Below, in pieces: positions 24,884 through 32,117 of a stretch of 38,765 nucleotides of DNA. The stretch spans positions 1-38,765 of the forward strand of contig CAIMVM010000163.1 of the NCBI GenBank assembly GCA_903844895.1. Direction: 5' to 3'. The position numbers and the translations under genes are program-made. Within the stretch, counting starts at the first letter, position 1, and each line of letters starts with the position of its first letter. This DNA is from an uncultured Pseudomonadota bacterium. GTDB taxonomy: Bacteria; Bdellovibrionota_B; Oligoflexia; Oligoflexales; CAIMVM01. Under the pieces are notes generated by a model. That model did not search any database. It was not told where the DNA came from and worked only from the letters and a program-made list of their open reading frames with translations.

Positions 24884-24906
24884 CAAAAAAGAGGCAAAAG
24901 CCTCTT
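24884..24906 (-). terminator. Rho-independent terminator after the IrrE-like gene
   Basis: AAGAGGC and GCCTCTT (24889-24895, 24900-24906) enclose an AAAA/TTTT loop. On the minus strand the stem is followed by TTTTTT-type sequence. It lies 27 bases beyond the stop of the IrrE-like gene and upstream of the acetoacetyl-CoA synthetase start. Confidence 0.85.
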
Positions 24907-24932
24907 GTCGTTTAGCCTACCTGGTCCGATTT

Positions 24933-25682
24933 CTAACGGTCCATAGATTTGTCTATCTTGCGAGCAAGGTCGCGGATCATTTCCATCCCACGCGGCGCTT
25001 CGGATTTTTGACGAGTCGTTTGGGGTTTCTTCTCACTTTGATAGGGCTCGACCACCTTTTTATAGTTGACCGTAGGAGATGCCAAATTCTCTTCTAAAGA
25101 AGACGTAGGTGCAGCAGGCTTGGTGAGTCGTTCAAGATCCTCGAGGCGTCGAGTGACGAGGGCACTAGAAACCCCAAACAAATCAGCTACCAATTTAGGC
25201 TCTTTAAGCTTCTCAAATGCTCGAAGAACCATTGCCTGGGGGAGAATAAGCGAAGCAGCAAAGTGATCTGCAGCCATTTCCCTTTCACTACCTCCCAAGC
25301 GGGATAGATAGCGCACTAATGGGGAAACTTCTTCCTTGAGCCCGGAACGTTCAAACTCGCCCCTAGCAAGGAGGGGCTGAATATCGATCAGAAAATGCCC
25401 CAAAAGGTGCGCCATTGCAAATCGAGCCTCCAAAGAATTGAGGCTATGCGACACTACAATATAAAACTCAAAACGCCCTCGGTCATCCTCCCCTGCGATT
25501 AAGGCAGGGCAGTCGATGGCCTCCCTACGATGAGGAATCCCAAAGTCATGGACCAATGCTTCGATGTCGAGTTTCAATTGCGCCGGCTTTCCGACAGCAA
25601 AATAACGCCTTACTGCTACCGATAGGGCTTCAAAATCTCTTGTGATAGCCAAGTGAACAATTTCAGGGAAAATAGCAATCAT
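24933..25682 (-). CDS. ImmA/IrrE-like protein with a lost catalytic site
   Basis: 249 residues; GGAGG six bases before the ATG. The N-terminal half matches the ImmA/IrrE metallopeptidase fold. In the usual RFTLAHELGHLLL zinc motif this protein reads RFAMAHLLGHFLI (His92, Leu93, His96), so the catalytic Glu is Leu. The later EREMAADHFAASLILP matches the E-A-x-x-FA-x-x-LL-x-P motif, but the third-ligand position appears to be Ala137. A helical segment (PKLVADLFGVSSALVTRRLEDL) resembles the winged/HTH element that follows in this family. The C-terminal 70 residues are polar and low complexity. Likely a non-catalytic regulator; active members cleave repressors or anti-sigma proteins. Assignment to the family is by eye. 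Confidence 0.7.
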   Translation of the reverse strand: MIAIFPEIVHLAITRDFEALSVAVRRYFAVGKPAQLKLDIEALVHDFGIPHRREAIDCPALIAGEDDRGRFEFYIVVSHSLNSLEARFAMAHLLGHFLIDIQPLLARGEFERSGLKEEVSPLVRYLSRLGGSEREMAADHFAASLILPQAMVLRAFEKLKEPKLVADLFGVSSALVTRRLEDLERLTKPAAPTSSLEENLASPTVNYKKVVEPYQSEKKPQTTRQKSEAPRGMEMIRDLARKIDKSMDR

Positions 25683-25886
25683 AGGCTGCCTCCTTTTCTC
25701 CTTTTATTCTAACCTTTTAATCAGAAATCTCAAAATCCGGACCTCTATTTATGCCTGAAACCTATCAAAATGTATGGATAATTCGGAAATCTTTAAGGAT
25801 CTTGCTGGAAGGCCGAAGAGCACTATTGGATAGAAAAAAAGGCCTCTTAACGAACAGCTTGCCTGGTGGTCCATGGGGGAAAGATT

Positions 25887-26213
25887 ATGATTAATCTCAA
25901 ATTTCAAGAACGCCGATTTAAGACGCGCAAGAAGCTCAGCGGTCTGATGCCTGGAAAAATTTTTTCCGGGGATAAGGAACTTAAAGTTAAGCCTGTTGAC
26001 CTTGGTCAAGATGGATTAGGCGTTATTTCCGAGGTTTCGCTAACAGAAGGGGAGCAGCTTACCATGGAAACCTCGAACGGCAAGATCGACCTGAAGGTGA
26101 TTTGGATCAAGAAAGATTTTGGAAAGCAGGATCTATTCCGGATTGGCCTCGTAACTTTGAACCCAAAAGACAATCTGGGAATTATTTTCGAAAACGCTGG
26201 ATGCCTTAAGTAG
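25887..26213 (+). CDS. PilZ-like domain protein
   Basis: 108 residues from the ATG at 25887, chosen because GGGGGA lies upstream; a GTG at 25866 would add seven residues without a site. The protein is a single small beta-domain. An Arg-rich start (QERRFKTRKK) and DLGQDGLGV fit the RxxxR and (D/N)xSxxG motifs that bind cyclic di-GMP in PilZ domains, with Gly in place of the Ser. PilZ proteins act as cyclic di-GMP receptors for motility, surface or secretion functions. Binding is plausible but not certain. A strong terminator follows the stop. Confidence 0.75.
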   Translation: MINLKFQERRFKTRKKLSGLMPGKIFSGDKELKVKPVDLGQDGLGVISEVSLTEGEQLTMETSNGKIDLKVIWIKKDFGKQDLFRIGLVTLNPKDNLGIIFENAGCLK

Positions 26214-26235
26214 CAAGAGGTTCCGTGCACAATTA

Positions 26236-26267
26236 AAAGCCACCTTTTTTAGGTGGCTTTCTTTTTG
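26236..26267 (+). terminator. Strong rho-independent terminator after the PilZ-like gene
   Basis: AAAGCCACCT (26236-26245) and AGGTGGCTTT (26251-26260) form a perfect 10-bp stem with a TTTTT loop, followed by CTTTTTG. It lies 22 bases after the PilZ-like stop codon. Confidence 0.9.
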
Positions 26268-26493
26268 TCTTAAGTTTTGTACCTCAATATGCCGAAGGAG
26301 TTTTTACTTGTGAGACACTGGTAGAAAAAAATTTCCTCCCTTGTCGCCACTTGAAAAAAAAAGTTACTAGCCCACTCGGTCTTTCAAATCACAGTGGCAC
26401 TAGTGATTGAACTCAGAAAGGACTTTGTATTTTTGCGCAAATTAAAAAAGATTCATTTTTTTTTGCAGAGAGGAACCGAAAAAATGAAGAATG

Positions 26494-26502
26494 TGTTATT
26501 AT
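26494..26502 (+). promoter_or_regulatory. Candidate extended -10 promoter for the histone-like gene
   Basis: TGTTATTAT has TG, one base, then TATTAT, a five-of-six match to the -10 box with the extended TG. No good -35 box is seen, as is common for extended -10 promoters. It would give a leader of about 110 bases before the TTG start. Confidence 0.35.
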
Positions 26503-26616
26503 CAGATTGTGTGAAAGTGAAAAATGTTTTACAAAGTTGTTTCGGTTCGCAAAATAATTTATCTACAAACCCGTGAGGGTCAAATAACAGGGTCAATTTA
26601 ACGAAGGAGATTCACC

Positions 26617-26922
26617 TTGGCTAAGAAAGCAACGAAGAAAGCAGCAACTAAGAAAGTAGCAAAAAAAGCTACAAAAAAAGCTGCAACAAAGAAAAAAGTA
26701 GCAAAAAAAGCAACTAAGAAAGTTGCAAAAAAAGCTACTAAGAAGGCTGCAACTAAGAAGGTAGCAAAAAAAGCTACTAAGAAAGTTGCAACTAAGAAAG
26801 CTGCAACTAAGAAAGTTGCAACTAAGAAAGCTGCAACTAAGAAAGTTGCAAAAAAAGCTACTAAGAAGCGCGCTACTACTAAGAAGAAAGCTGCTGCCTC
26901 TGAAGCTCCAGCAATGGCCTAA
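26617..26922 (+). CDS. Lysine/alanine-repeat histone H1-like DNA-binding protein
   Basis: 101 residues from a TTG start behind AAGGAGA (26604-26610). Almost the whole chain is made of short units of the type KKAATKKVA, KKATKKAAT and KKATKKVAK, ending ASEAPAMA. Such Lys/Ala/Thr repeats are typical of the C-terminal domain of eukaryotic H1 and of bacterial H1-like proteins (HctB-like, AlgP-like), which bind DNA without sequence preference and compact the nucleoid. The protein is very basic, with no aromatic residue or Cys. The coding DNA is itself repetitive and prone to copy-number change. It stands alone between two terminators and faces the end of the peptide-importer operon. Confidence 0.88.
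   Translation: MAKKATKKAATKKVAKKATKKAATKKKVAKKATKKVAKKATKKAATKKVAKKATKKVATKKAATKKVATKKAATKKVAKKATKKRATTKKKAAASEAPAMA
26625..26885 (+). repeat. Degenerate in-frame tandem repeats in the histone-like gene
   Basis: Near-identical units such as GCAACTAAGAAAGTTGCA and GCAAAAAAAGCTACTAAG recur throughout, each in the reading frame. Codon use is limited (GCA/GCT for Ala, AAG/AAA for Lys, ACT/ACA for Thr). This arrangement can gain or lose units by slippage without breaking the frame. Confidence 0.75.
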
Positions 26923-26941
26923 TCGCCAAAGCACAAAAGAA

Positions 26942-26974
26942 TCGCCCCGATCATTGATTGGGGCGAATTTTTTT
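26942..26974. terminator. Rho-independent terminator, possibly bidirectional
   Basis: TCGCCCCGATC and GATTGGGGCGA form an 11-bp stem with one G-T pair and a 3-base loop, followed on the plus strand by an eight-base T-run. On the minus strand the same hairpin is followed by TTCTTTTG. It can end the histone-like gene and probably the convergent importer operon, whose last stop is at 26991. Confidence 0.9.
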
Positions 26975-26990
26975 GTTCAAAACATACTCA

Positions 26991-27959
26991 TCACAGGGTT
27001 TCCGCAAGATGACAGGCGACCTGATGCCCATTAAAGTCCCTCATGACTGGCTTTTCCCTTTTACACTGGTCTACAGCATGGGGGCAGCGGGGATGAAACG
27101 CACACCCAAAAGGCGGATCAAAGGGCGAAGGAACATCCCCTTTAAGAACGATTCGCTCGGTGGTATGGGAGGGGTCTGGGGTAGGAACAGCTGAAATTAA
27201 AGCCTTCGTGTAGGGGTGGAGCGGTTGCGAATAAATAGAATCCGCATCCGTAATCTCTACAATTTCGCCTAGATACATAACCGCAACGCGGTCGCTTATA
27301 TGCCTCACTACGGCGAGATTATGGGCGATAAAAATGTAAGAAAGCTGCATTTCACTTTGTAGCTTAAGTAACAGATTTAAAACTTGGGATTGTATCGAGA
27401 CGTCTAAAGCCGAGACGGGCTCATCACACACAATAAGGCTTGGGCTCAAGGCAATAGCTCTCGCGATGCCAATACGTTGACGCTGCCCCCCAGAAAATTC
27501 ATGGGGATACCGAATGCCTGCTGATTCTGGAAGCCCGACCTTGGCCAGAAGACTTTTCACCACTTCCTTACGGCTTTGGCGATCCCCAACCCCATGGATC
27601 TCAAGGGGTTCAGATAAAATACTTTCTACAGTCTGCCTTGAGTTTAGAGACTCATTAGGGTCCTGAAAAATCATTTGAAAGTCGCGCCTCATCTGACGCA
27701 GGTCTCTTTTGGAAAGGTCTAACAGGTTTTGATTTTTAAAGTAAACCTTACCCGAATCTGCTTCATAAAGACGAAGCAGTGTCCTACCCAAGGTGCTCTT
27801 CCCGCACCCAGACTCACCCACAATCCCTAGGGTTTCGGAAGATTTCAAAGAAAAGCTTACGTCATTTACGGCATGAACCCGACCTATCTCGCGCCCCCAA
27901 AAACCACCATGAACTGGGAAATATTTAATTAAATTCTCGACTCTCAATATCTCAGTCAT
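26991..27959 (-). CDS. oppF: Peptide ABC importer ATP-binding protein, OppF/DppF type
   Basis: 322 residues. A cytoplasmic ATPase of the oligopeptide/dipeptide importer group, with Walker A (GESGCGKSTLGR), signature (FSGGQRQRIGIARA), Walker B (LIVCDEPVSALDVS) and H-loop (FIAHNL). The C-terminal oligopeptide-transporter extension has Cys residues in GCAFHPRCPHAVDQCKREKP, the pattern that binds an iron-sulphur cluster or metal in this family. The N-terminus (LIKYFPVHGGFWGR) is typical of the F subunit. Its start overlaps the oppD stop by 8 bases. With OppD it takes the place of the single fused ATPase YejF found with YejABE in E. coli. Confidence 0.92.
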   Translation of the reverse strand: MTEILRVENLIKYFPVHGGFWGREIGRVHAVNDVSFSLKSSETLGIVGESGCGKSTLGRTLLRLYEADSGKVYFKNQNLLDLSKRDLRQMRRDFQMIFQDPNESLNSRQTVESILSEPLEIHGVGDRQSRKEVVKSLLAKVGLPESAGIRYPHEFSGGQRQRIGIARAIALSPSLIVCDEPVSALDVSIQSQVLNLLLKLQSEMQLSYIFIAHNLAVVRHISDRVAVMYLGEIVEITDADSIYSQPLHPYTKALISAVPTPDPSHTTERIVLKGDVPSPFDPPFGCAFHPRCPHAVDQCKREKPVMRDFNGHQVACHLAETL

Positions 27960-28950
27960 GAAAACCTCGATTCCAGCAGGCTAAGTTCTGGTCCTGCTTG
28001 ATTTGAACTTCCGGAATTTCTTCGCGACACCGCTCGGTAACGAGGGGGCATCGGCTTTGAAATCTGCATCCCCGTAGCAGATCCTTGAGGGCAGGAACAC
28101 TTCCTTCAATCGTGGGGAGCAGCGTTTTTCTTACAGATCCCAGACGTGGGATTGAGTGTAGGAGCCCCTTCGTATAAGGATGACGGGGGTCTTTAAAAAG
28201 ACTTCGGGTGTCTCTGGCTTCCGCAAGCCGCCCTGCATACATCACGAGAGTTCTCTGACACATTTGAGCAACGACGCCAAGATCATGGGTGATCAATAAA
28301 ATGGACATCCCTCGTTTCTTTTGTAAAGCTAGCATTAGATCCAGTATTTGAGCTTGAATCGTCACATCAAGAGCCGTTGTAGGCTCATCGGCGACCAAAA
28401 TATCAGGATCTGCACTAAGAGCGATGGCAATCACGACCCGCTGACGCATGCCCCCCGAAAGCTGATGGGGAAATTCGTGGATGCGCTTTTCTGGCGAGGG
28501 AATTCCGACATCTTCAAGAAGCTCCAAGGACTTCATTAAGATGTCCTTGTCACTCATTTCAGGAAAATGAAGGCGAAAACTCTCAAAAATCTGCCTTCCA
28601 ATGGTATGCACCGGATTGAGTGCTGTCATTGGTTCTTGAAAGATCATGGAAATTCTGGCACCTCGGATACGACTGAGCTGGTTAGCGGGTAGGCGAACTA
28701 TATCCTCCCAACCGTCCTTGGTTTTTATTAGAATTTCACCTGAGAGTATCTTGCCAAGGGGCTGAGGGAGAAGGCGCAGCAGGGACAGTGCTGTGACACT
28801 CTTTCCGCAACCAGACTCACCTACCAAACCAAGAGTCTCACCAGCTCTAAGATCAAAAGAAAGACCGTCGACGGCAACGAGCATACCGTGATCTTCGGTT
28901 GCGAACCCAACGCGGAGATTTGAAACTCGCAATACTACCTGATCATCCAT
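27952..28950 (-). CDS. oppD: Peptide ABC importer ATP-binding protein, OppD/DppD type
   Basis: 332 residues from the ATG at 28950, which follows AAGGG and fits the family start (MDDQVVLRVSNLRVGF). An in-frame GTG at 29007 in the last 17-bp repeat would add 19 residues and also has AGGG at good spacing, so the true start needs testing. Motifs: Walker A GESGCGKSVTALS, signature LSGGMRQRVVIAIA, Walker B ILVADEPTTALDVT, H-loop LITHDL. The C-terminal Cys cluster (GCRFQSRCPLVTERC) matches the OppD/DppD family. OppD and OppF form the ATPase pair of the importer encoded upstream. Confidence 0.92.
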   Translation of the reverse strand: MDDQVVLRVSNLRVGFATEDHGMLVAVDGLSFDLRAGETLGLVGESGCGKSVTALSLLRLLPQPLGKILSGEILIKTKDGWEDIVRLPANQLSRIRGARISMIFQEPMTALNPVHTIGRQIFESFRLHFPEMSDKDILMKSLELLEDVGIPSPEKRIHEFPHQLSGGMRQRVVIAIALSADPDILVADEPTTALDVTIQAQILDLMLALQKKRGMSILLITHDLGVVAQMCQRTLVMYAGRLAEARDTRSLFKDPRHPYTKGLLHSIPRLGSVRKTLLPTIEGSVPALKDLLRGCRFQSRCPLVTERCREEIPEVQIKQDQNLACWNRGFHD

Positions 28951-28994
28951 GAAACGCCACCCTTGCAAAATCCTTTTGTAATCGAAAGGACAAA

Positions 28995-29089
28995 AGCCCT
29001 GCTTCACTTAAAGCCCTGCTTCACTTAAAGCCCTGCTTCACTTAAAGCCCTGCTTCACTTAAAGCCCTGCTTCTTTTAATGCCCTGCTG
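28995..29089 (-). repeat. 17-bp tandem repeat array between the binding-protein gene and oppD
   Basis: On the minus strand the unit AAGTGAAGCAGGGCTTT occurs four times in identical form, after one variant unit (AAAGAAGCAGGGCTTT region, near 29064-29080) and a partial one (near 29081-29089). Plus-strand copies start every 17 bases at 28996, 29013, 29030, 29047 and 29064. Each unit has AGGG, six bases, then GTG, and reads GTG AAG CAG GGC TTT AAG TGA, so consecutive units make mini-ORFs (MKQGFK) whose stop overlaps the next start. The last GTG is in frame with oppD. Each unit also has a small AAGC/GCTT inverted repeat. Confidence 0.9.
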
Positions 29090-29125
29090 TCCTCAATGCC
29101 TAAAGCACCCCATTGCCACCACCTA

Positions 29126-31018
29126 CTACTTGGCCTTGAACTCACGATTAATAGCGGTAACTGGCTCAAATGATTTTTTGCTGGCTTTTGCTTCCTGCGT
29201 CTCATCATAAGCTTTCTTATCAAACCAAAACAAACCACCCGTCGCAGATCCTAGAGGATCCAAGGCATCTTCGGAAATCTTAGTAGCAGGAACGTCGGGA
29301 AGCTTCCAATAGCGCCAAAAAGCTTGCCGGAAATAGGGAACTTGAAAGGTCGTGATAATTGAGCCTTCTTCAAATATGAGGGACTGGACTTCACGAGATA
29401 GAGCTGCTTTTTCTTTTAGGTCAAAGGAGTCTTCATATTTTTTGACAACAGTATCTATTTTGGGATCCGAAGTGTTGGTCAAATTGTTGGTTTGGGATTT
29501 GTTGGCATTATCGGAGTGAAAGAACTCCCAATATTGAGGCCTCATGCTAGTTCCCCAACCAACCCAGGCAATATCATGCTTTTTTTCACGCATTTTCTTA
29601 AAGGAAGCAGACCCATCGAGCTCCTCTAGATTTAACTCAATCCCACACTTTTTAGCCTCTTGTTGGAGGACTACAAGTCGATCCTTATGGTGAGGCTGGC
29701 CATAGGTTACAGTCACTGAAAAACGCTTGCCGCTCTTAGCCCAAACGCCGTCCGCCCCACGCTTCCAACCAGACTTTTGCATCAATGTAGCTACTTTTGC
29801 CGGATCAAATTCTCGGGGTTTGATCTCTTGATTGGTAAAATCTCCATAGCCTCTGCTTATAAAATTAAGTCTTTCATAGTCAGATCTTAAAACCTCTTTT
29901 AGAACTTTATCGAGATTCATGGCGTGAGCCAATGCATAACGGACGTTTTTATCCTTGAAAATCGGCTGAGCCAAATTGAGAAACATGCCCATATCACTTC
30001 TGGGTGCATCATTATAAAACCATAGGCGTTGAATGAATCCGCGTTTCACCATATCTTCATTGGCGGATTTTTCATGCCAATATTCTGGAAGAGTGATTCC
30101 CATAGAATCAATTTCACCTTTTTTGAAATACTCCCACTGGGCATTGATATCGCGAATCACTGTGTAAACAACTTGGTCTACATTAAATCGGTTTCTATAA
30201 TAACGAAGCCTTCTCCCCCACCAAGACGGGACCTTGTCCAAGACAATCTGCTTTCCTTTATCGACTTGGGTGATCTGATACGGACCAGAAACGGGCTCAA
30301 CCTTCCAGTTATAGTTTTCTACCCATTTATCATCAAGTACATGAAAGTGCCGTGGAGTCGGGCCAACCCCGTAGAAGTAGAGAAGGTCTTCTTTGGGGTA
30401 AGCTTTAGCTCCGGTCACGGAAATGACATAGTTTGATATCTTTTTAATGTCTTTAATGTTTTCTGTGTAATGACGGTTATACCAAGGATCCACAATAGAT
30501 TTTGAACGATGAAACTCTTGAGTGAAGGTATAGTCTTCAGGTGTTATGGGTTTCCCGTCGGACCAACGGGCATTGGGATTTAGCTTATAAAAGACCGTCA
30601 CCCCATCTTTATCAAAAGCCCAATGGGATGCCAACTGAGGGATGGGCCTGCCTGTATTAGGGTGAATCTCAAGAAGGGAAAGCTGAATCGAGCGTAGGAC
30701 TCCCGCAAAGCTGCCGTTGGCATCAGGACCCACTCGCCTCAATGTCATGGGAAACGTGGGGATGCCTTCATGGAAAGTTCCACCCGATATCGCATTGGGT
30801 GAGGCATACTCGGGGTCAGTATCATTAGTCTGCCATTCCACACCTGCGGGAAGTTTAAAATCACCCATGATCTCAGCTTCTGAAAACTGTTTTTCAGCGA
30901 CCTCTTGCTTTTGACTCGCCTCGCCACTTGAGGAATCAGTTGGGTTTTTCTTCTTTTTGGTGCAAGCAAAAAGACTAACTGCAGTTGCTAACAAACCAAA
31001 TCTAATCCACATCCTCAT
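29126..31018 (-). CDS. Peptide-binding lipoprotein of the importer (YejA-like, SBP_bac_5 family)
   Basis: 630 residues. The N-terminus (MRMWIRFGLLATAVSLFAC) is a lipoprotein signal with Cys19, followed by a charged linker. The mature part is a family-5 extracellular solute-binding protein that captures peptides in the periplasm. Recognisable segments include RSIQLSLLEIHPNTGRPIPQ, WSDGKPITPEDY, VRYALAHAMNLDKV, and late in the chain YWEFFHSDNANKSQTNNLT, which fits the YejA subgroup (microcin C/peptide uptake). It is the third gene of the operon, 21 bases after the YejE permease; the 17-bp array separates it from oppD. A lipid anchor rather than free periplasmic form is common outside the enterobacteria. 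Confidence 0.88.
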   Translation of the reverse strand: MRMWIRFGLLATAVSLFACTKKKKNPTDSSSGEASQKQEVAEKQFSEAEIMGDFKLPAGVEWQTNDTDPEYASPNAISGGTFHEGIPTFPMTLRRVGPDANGSFAGVLRSIQLSLLEIHPNTGRPIPQLASHWAFDKDGVTVFYKLNPNARWSDGKPITPEDYTFTQEFHRSKSIVDPWYNRHYTENIKDIKKISNYVISVTGAKAYPKEDLLYFYGVGPTPRHFHVLDDKWVENYNWKVEPVSGPYQITQVDKGKQIVLDKVPSWWGRRLRYYRNRFNVDQVVYTVIRDINAQWEYFKKGEIDSMGITLPEYWHEKSANEDMVKRGFIQRLWFYNDAPRSDMGMFLNLAQPIFKDKNVRYALAHAMNLDKVLKEVLRSDYERLNFISRGYGDFTNQEIKPREFDPAKVATLMQKSGWKRGADGVWAKSGKRFSVTVTYGQPHHKDRLVVLQQEAKKCGIELNLEELDGSASFKKMREKKHDIAWVGWGTSMRPQYWEFFHSDNANKSQTNNLTNTSDPKIDTVVKKYEDSFDLKEKAALSREVQSLIFEEGSIITTFQVPYFRQAFWRYWKLPDVPATKISEDALDPLGSATGGLFWFDKKAYDETQEAKASKKSFEPVTAINREFKAK

Positions 31019-31039
31019 GAAAAACTCCTTTGGAAAAAT

Positions 31040-32110
31040 CTACTCGTAGGTGGTATGTCTTTTGGGATCAAATGCTTCTCGAATGGCCTCGCCCATAAAA
31101 GTCACTAAAATTAAAACTATCACCATGGCGGTTACAACCGATGCTAGGATCCAATAGGCTGAAAGAGTTCGAACTCCTTCGTCTAAAAGCCCTCCCCAAC
31201 TGGGCGTGGGAGGGGGCAGCCCGTACCCGAGAAAATCTAGGGACGTCAAACTCACAATGGCTTCCGAAATGGAAAAGGGAATAAAGGTTAAAATCAATGC
31301 CAAGGAATTAGGGATAATATGTTTGAAAATGATTCTAAAATCCGTAGCACCGATGGATCTAGCCGCCAAAATGTAGTCTCTAGCCTTCTCCCTATAAGTC
31401 GCGGTTCGCATATACCACGTCATGCTTATCCAGCCAAATGCCGCCATAATGAACCCAAGACTATAAAAGGTCGGGGTCACAATTGAAGCCACAATCATCA
31501 CCACATACAAGAAGGGAATATTAGAAAGCACTTCAATAAAGCGCTGCATATATAAGTCAGTCCGTCCCCCTAGCCACCCCATAAAACACCCGATCATAAT
31601 TCCTGCAAAATAATTGATGAAAAGCAAAAAAATAGAAAATGCGATCGCTATTCTGAACCCGTAGAAAAGCCGTGCCAGAATGTCCCGTCCCGTGGAATCT
31701 GTTCCCAAATAGTGTTTTCTTGCGTACTCAGGCGCAAAGGGTGGATAAAGCCTTTTTGAGTTTTGGTCGTACCTTGCCTCTAGGTCATTTTCTAGTGGCC
31801 CCCATGGCACGAGGGGCAGGACTACAAAATTGTCAGAGCTCCCGGCAAATTTTTCGTGTAACTCGCGGTAATTGGTTTCGTATTCATAATCTAGCCCAAA
31901 AACATTTCCAGGAATTTGATGGCCATAGGTGGGAAAATAGTACTTGTTTTCATATTTTACCAGCAGCGCCCGCTCACTGATAAAAAGCTCTAAAAAAACA
32001 GACACTAGTATCAAAGACATAAAAATAACAAAGGACCAATAGCCCCTTTTGATCGATTTAAATCGAGCAAACTGTCGTTTGGACGCGGGACTCATTTTAA
32101 AAAATTTCAA
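31040..32110 (-). CDS. yejE: Peptide ABC importer permease, YejE/OppC type
   Basis: 356 residues from a TTG start with GAGG at suitable spacing. The N-terminus (MSPASKRQFARFKSIKRGYWSFVIF) closely matches the YejE pattern (SP...RxARF...RGYWS). A first helix, a periplasmic loop of about 100 residues (including LLVKYENKYYFPTYG) and a core of five or so helices follow. The cytoplasmic EAA motif region reads AARSIGATDFRIIFKHIIPNS, and LDFLGYGLPPPTPSWG is a second family signature. It forms the heteromeric channel with YejB. Seven bases separate it from yejB. Confidence 0.9.
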   Translation of the reverse strand: MKFFKMSPASKRQFARFKSIKRGYWSFVIFMSLILVSVFLELFISERALLVKYENKYYFPTYGHQIPGNVFGLDYEYETNYRELHEKFAGSSDNFVVLPLVPWGPLENDLEARYDQNSKRLYPPFAPEYARKHYLGTDSTGRDILARLFYGFRIAIAFSIFLLFINYFAGIMIGCFMGWLGGRTDLYMQRFIEVLSNIPFLYVVMIVASIVTPTFYSLGFIMAAFGWISMTWYMRTATYREKARDYILAARSIGATDFRIIFKHIIPNSLALILTFIPFSISEAIVSLTSLDFLGYGLPPPTPSWGGLLDEGVRTLSAYWILASVVTAMVIVLILVTFMGEAIREAFDPKRHTTYE

Positions 32111-32117
32111 GGTAACC

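Larger units (their letters stand above)
26214..26616. other. Intergenic stretch upstream of the histone-like gene
   Basis: About 400 bases holding the terminator of the PilZ-like gene (26236-26267) and a candidate extended -10 promoter (26494-26502) for the histone-like gene. It is A-rich, with long A- and T-runs around 26320-26460. I see no gene. Confidence 0.5.

Noticed and set aside
26593-26934. 113-residue minus-strand frame rich in Cys, Ser, Leu and Phe
   Set aside because: It is the antisense of the Lys/Ala repeats; its odd composition follows from the repeated codons of the histone-like gene.
28995-29089. Possible CRISPR array
   Set aside because: The 17-bp units are directly adjacent with no spacers and no cas genes, so this is a simple tandem repeat.
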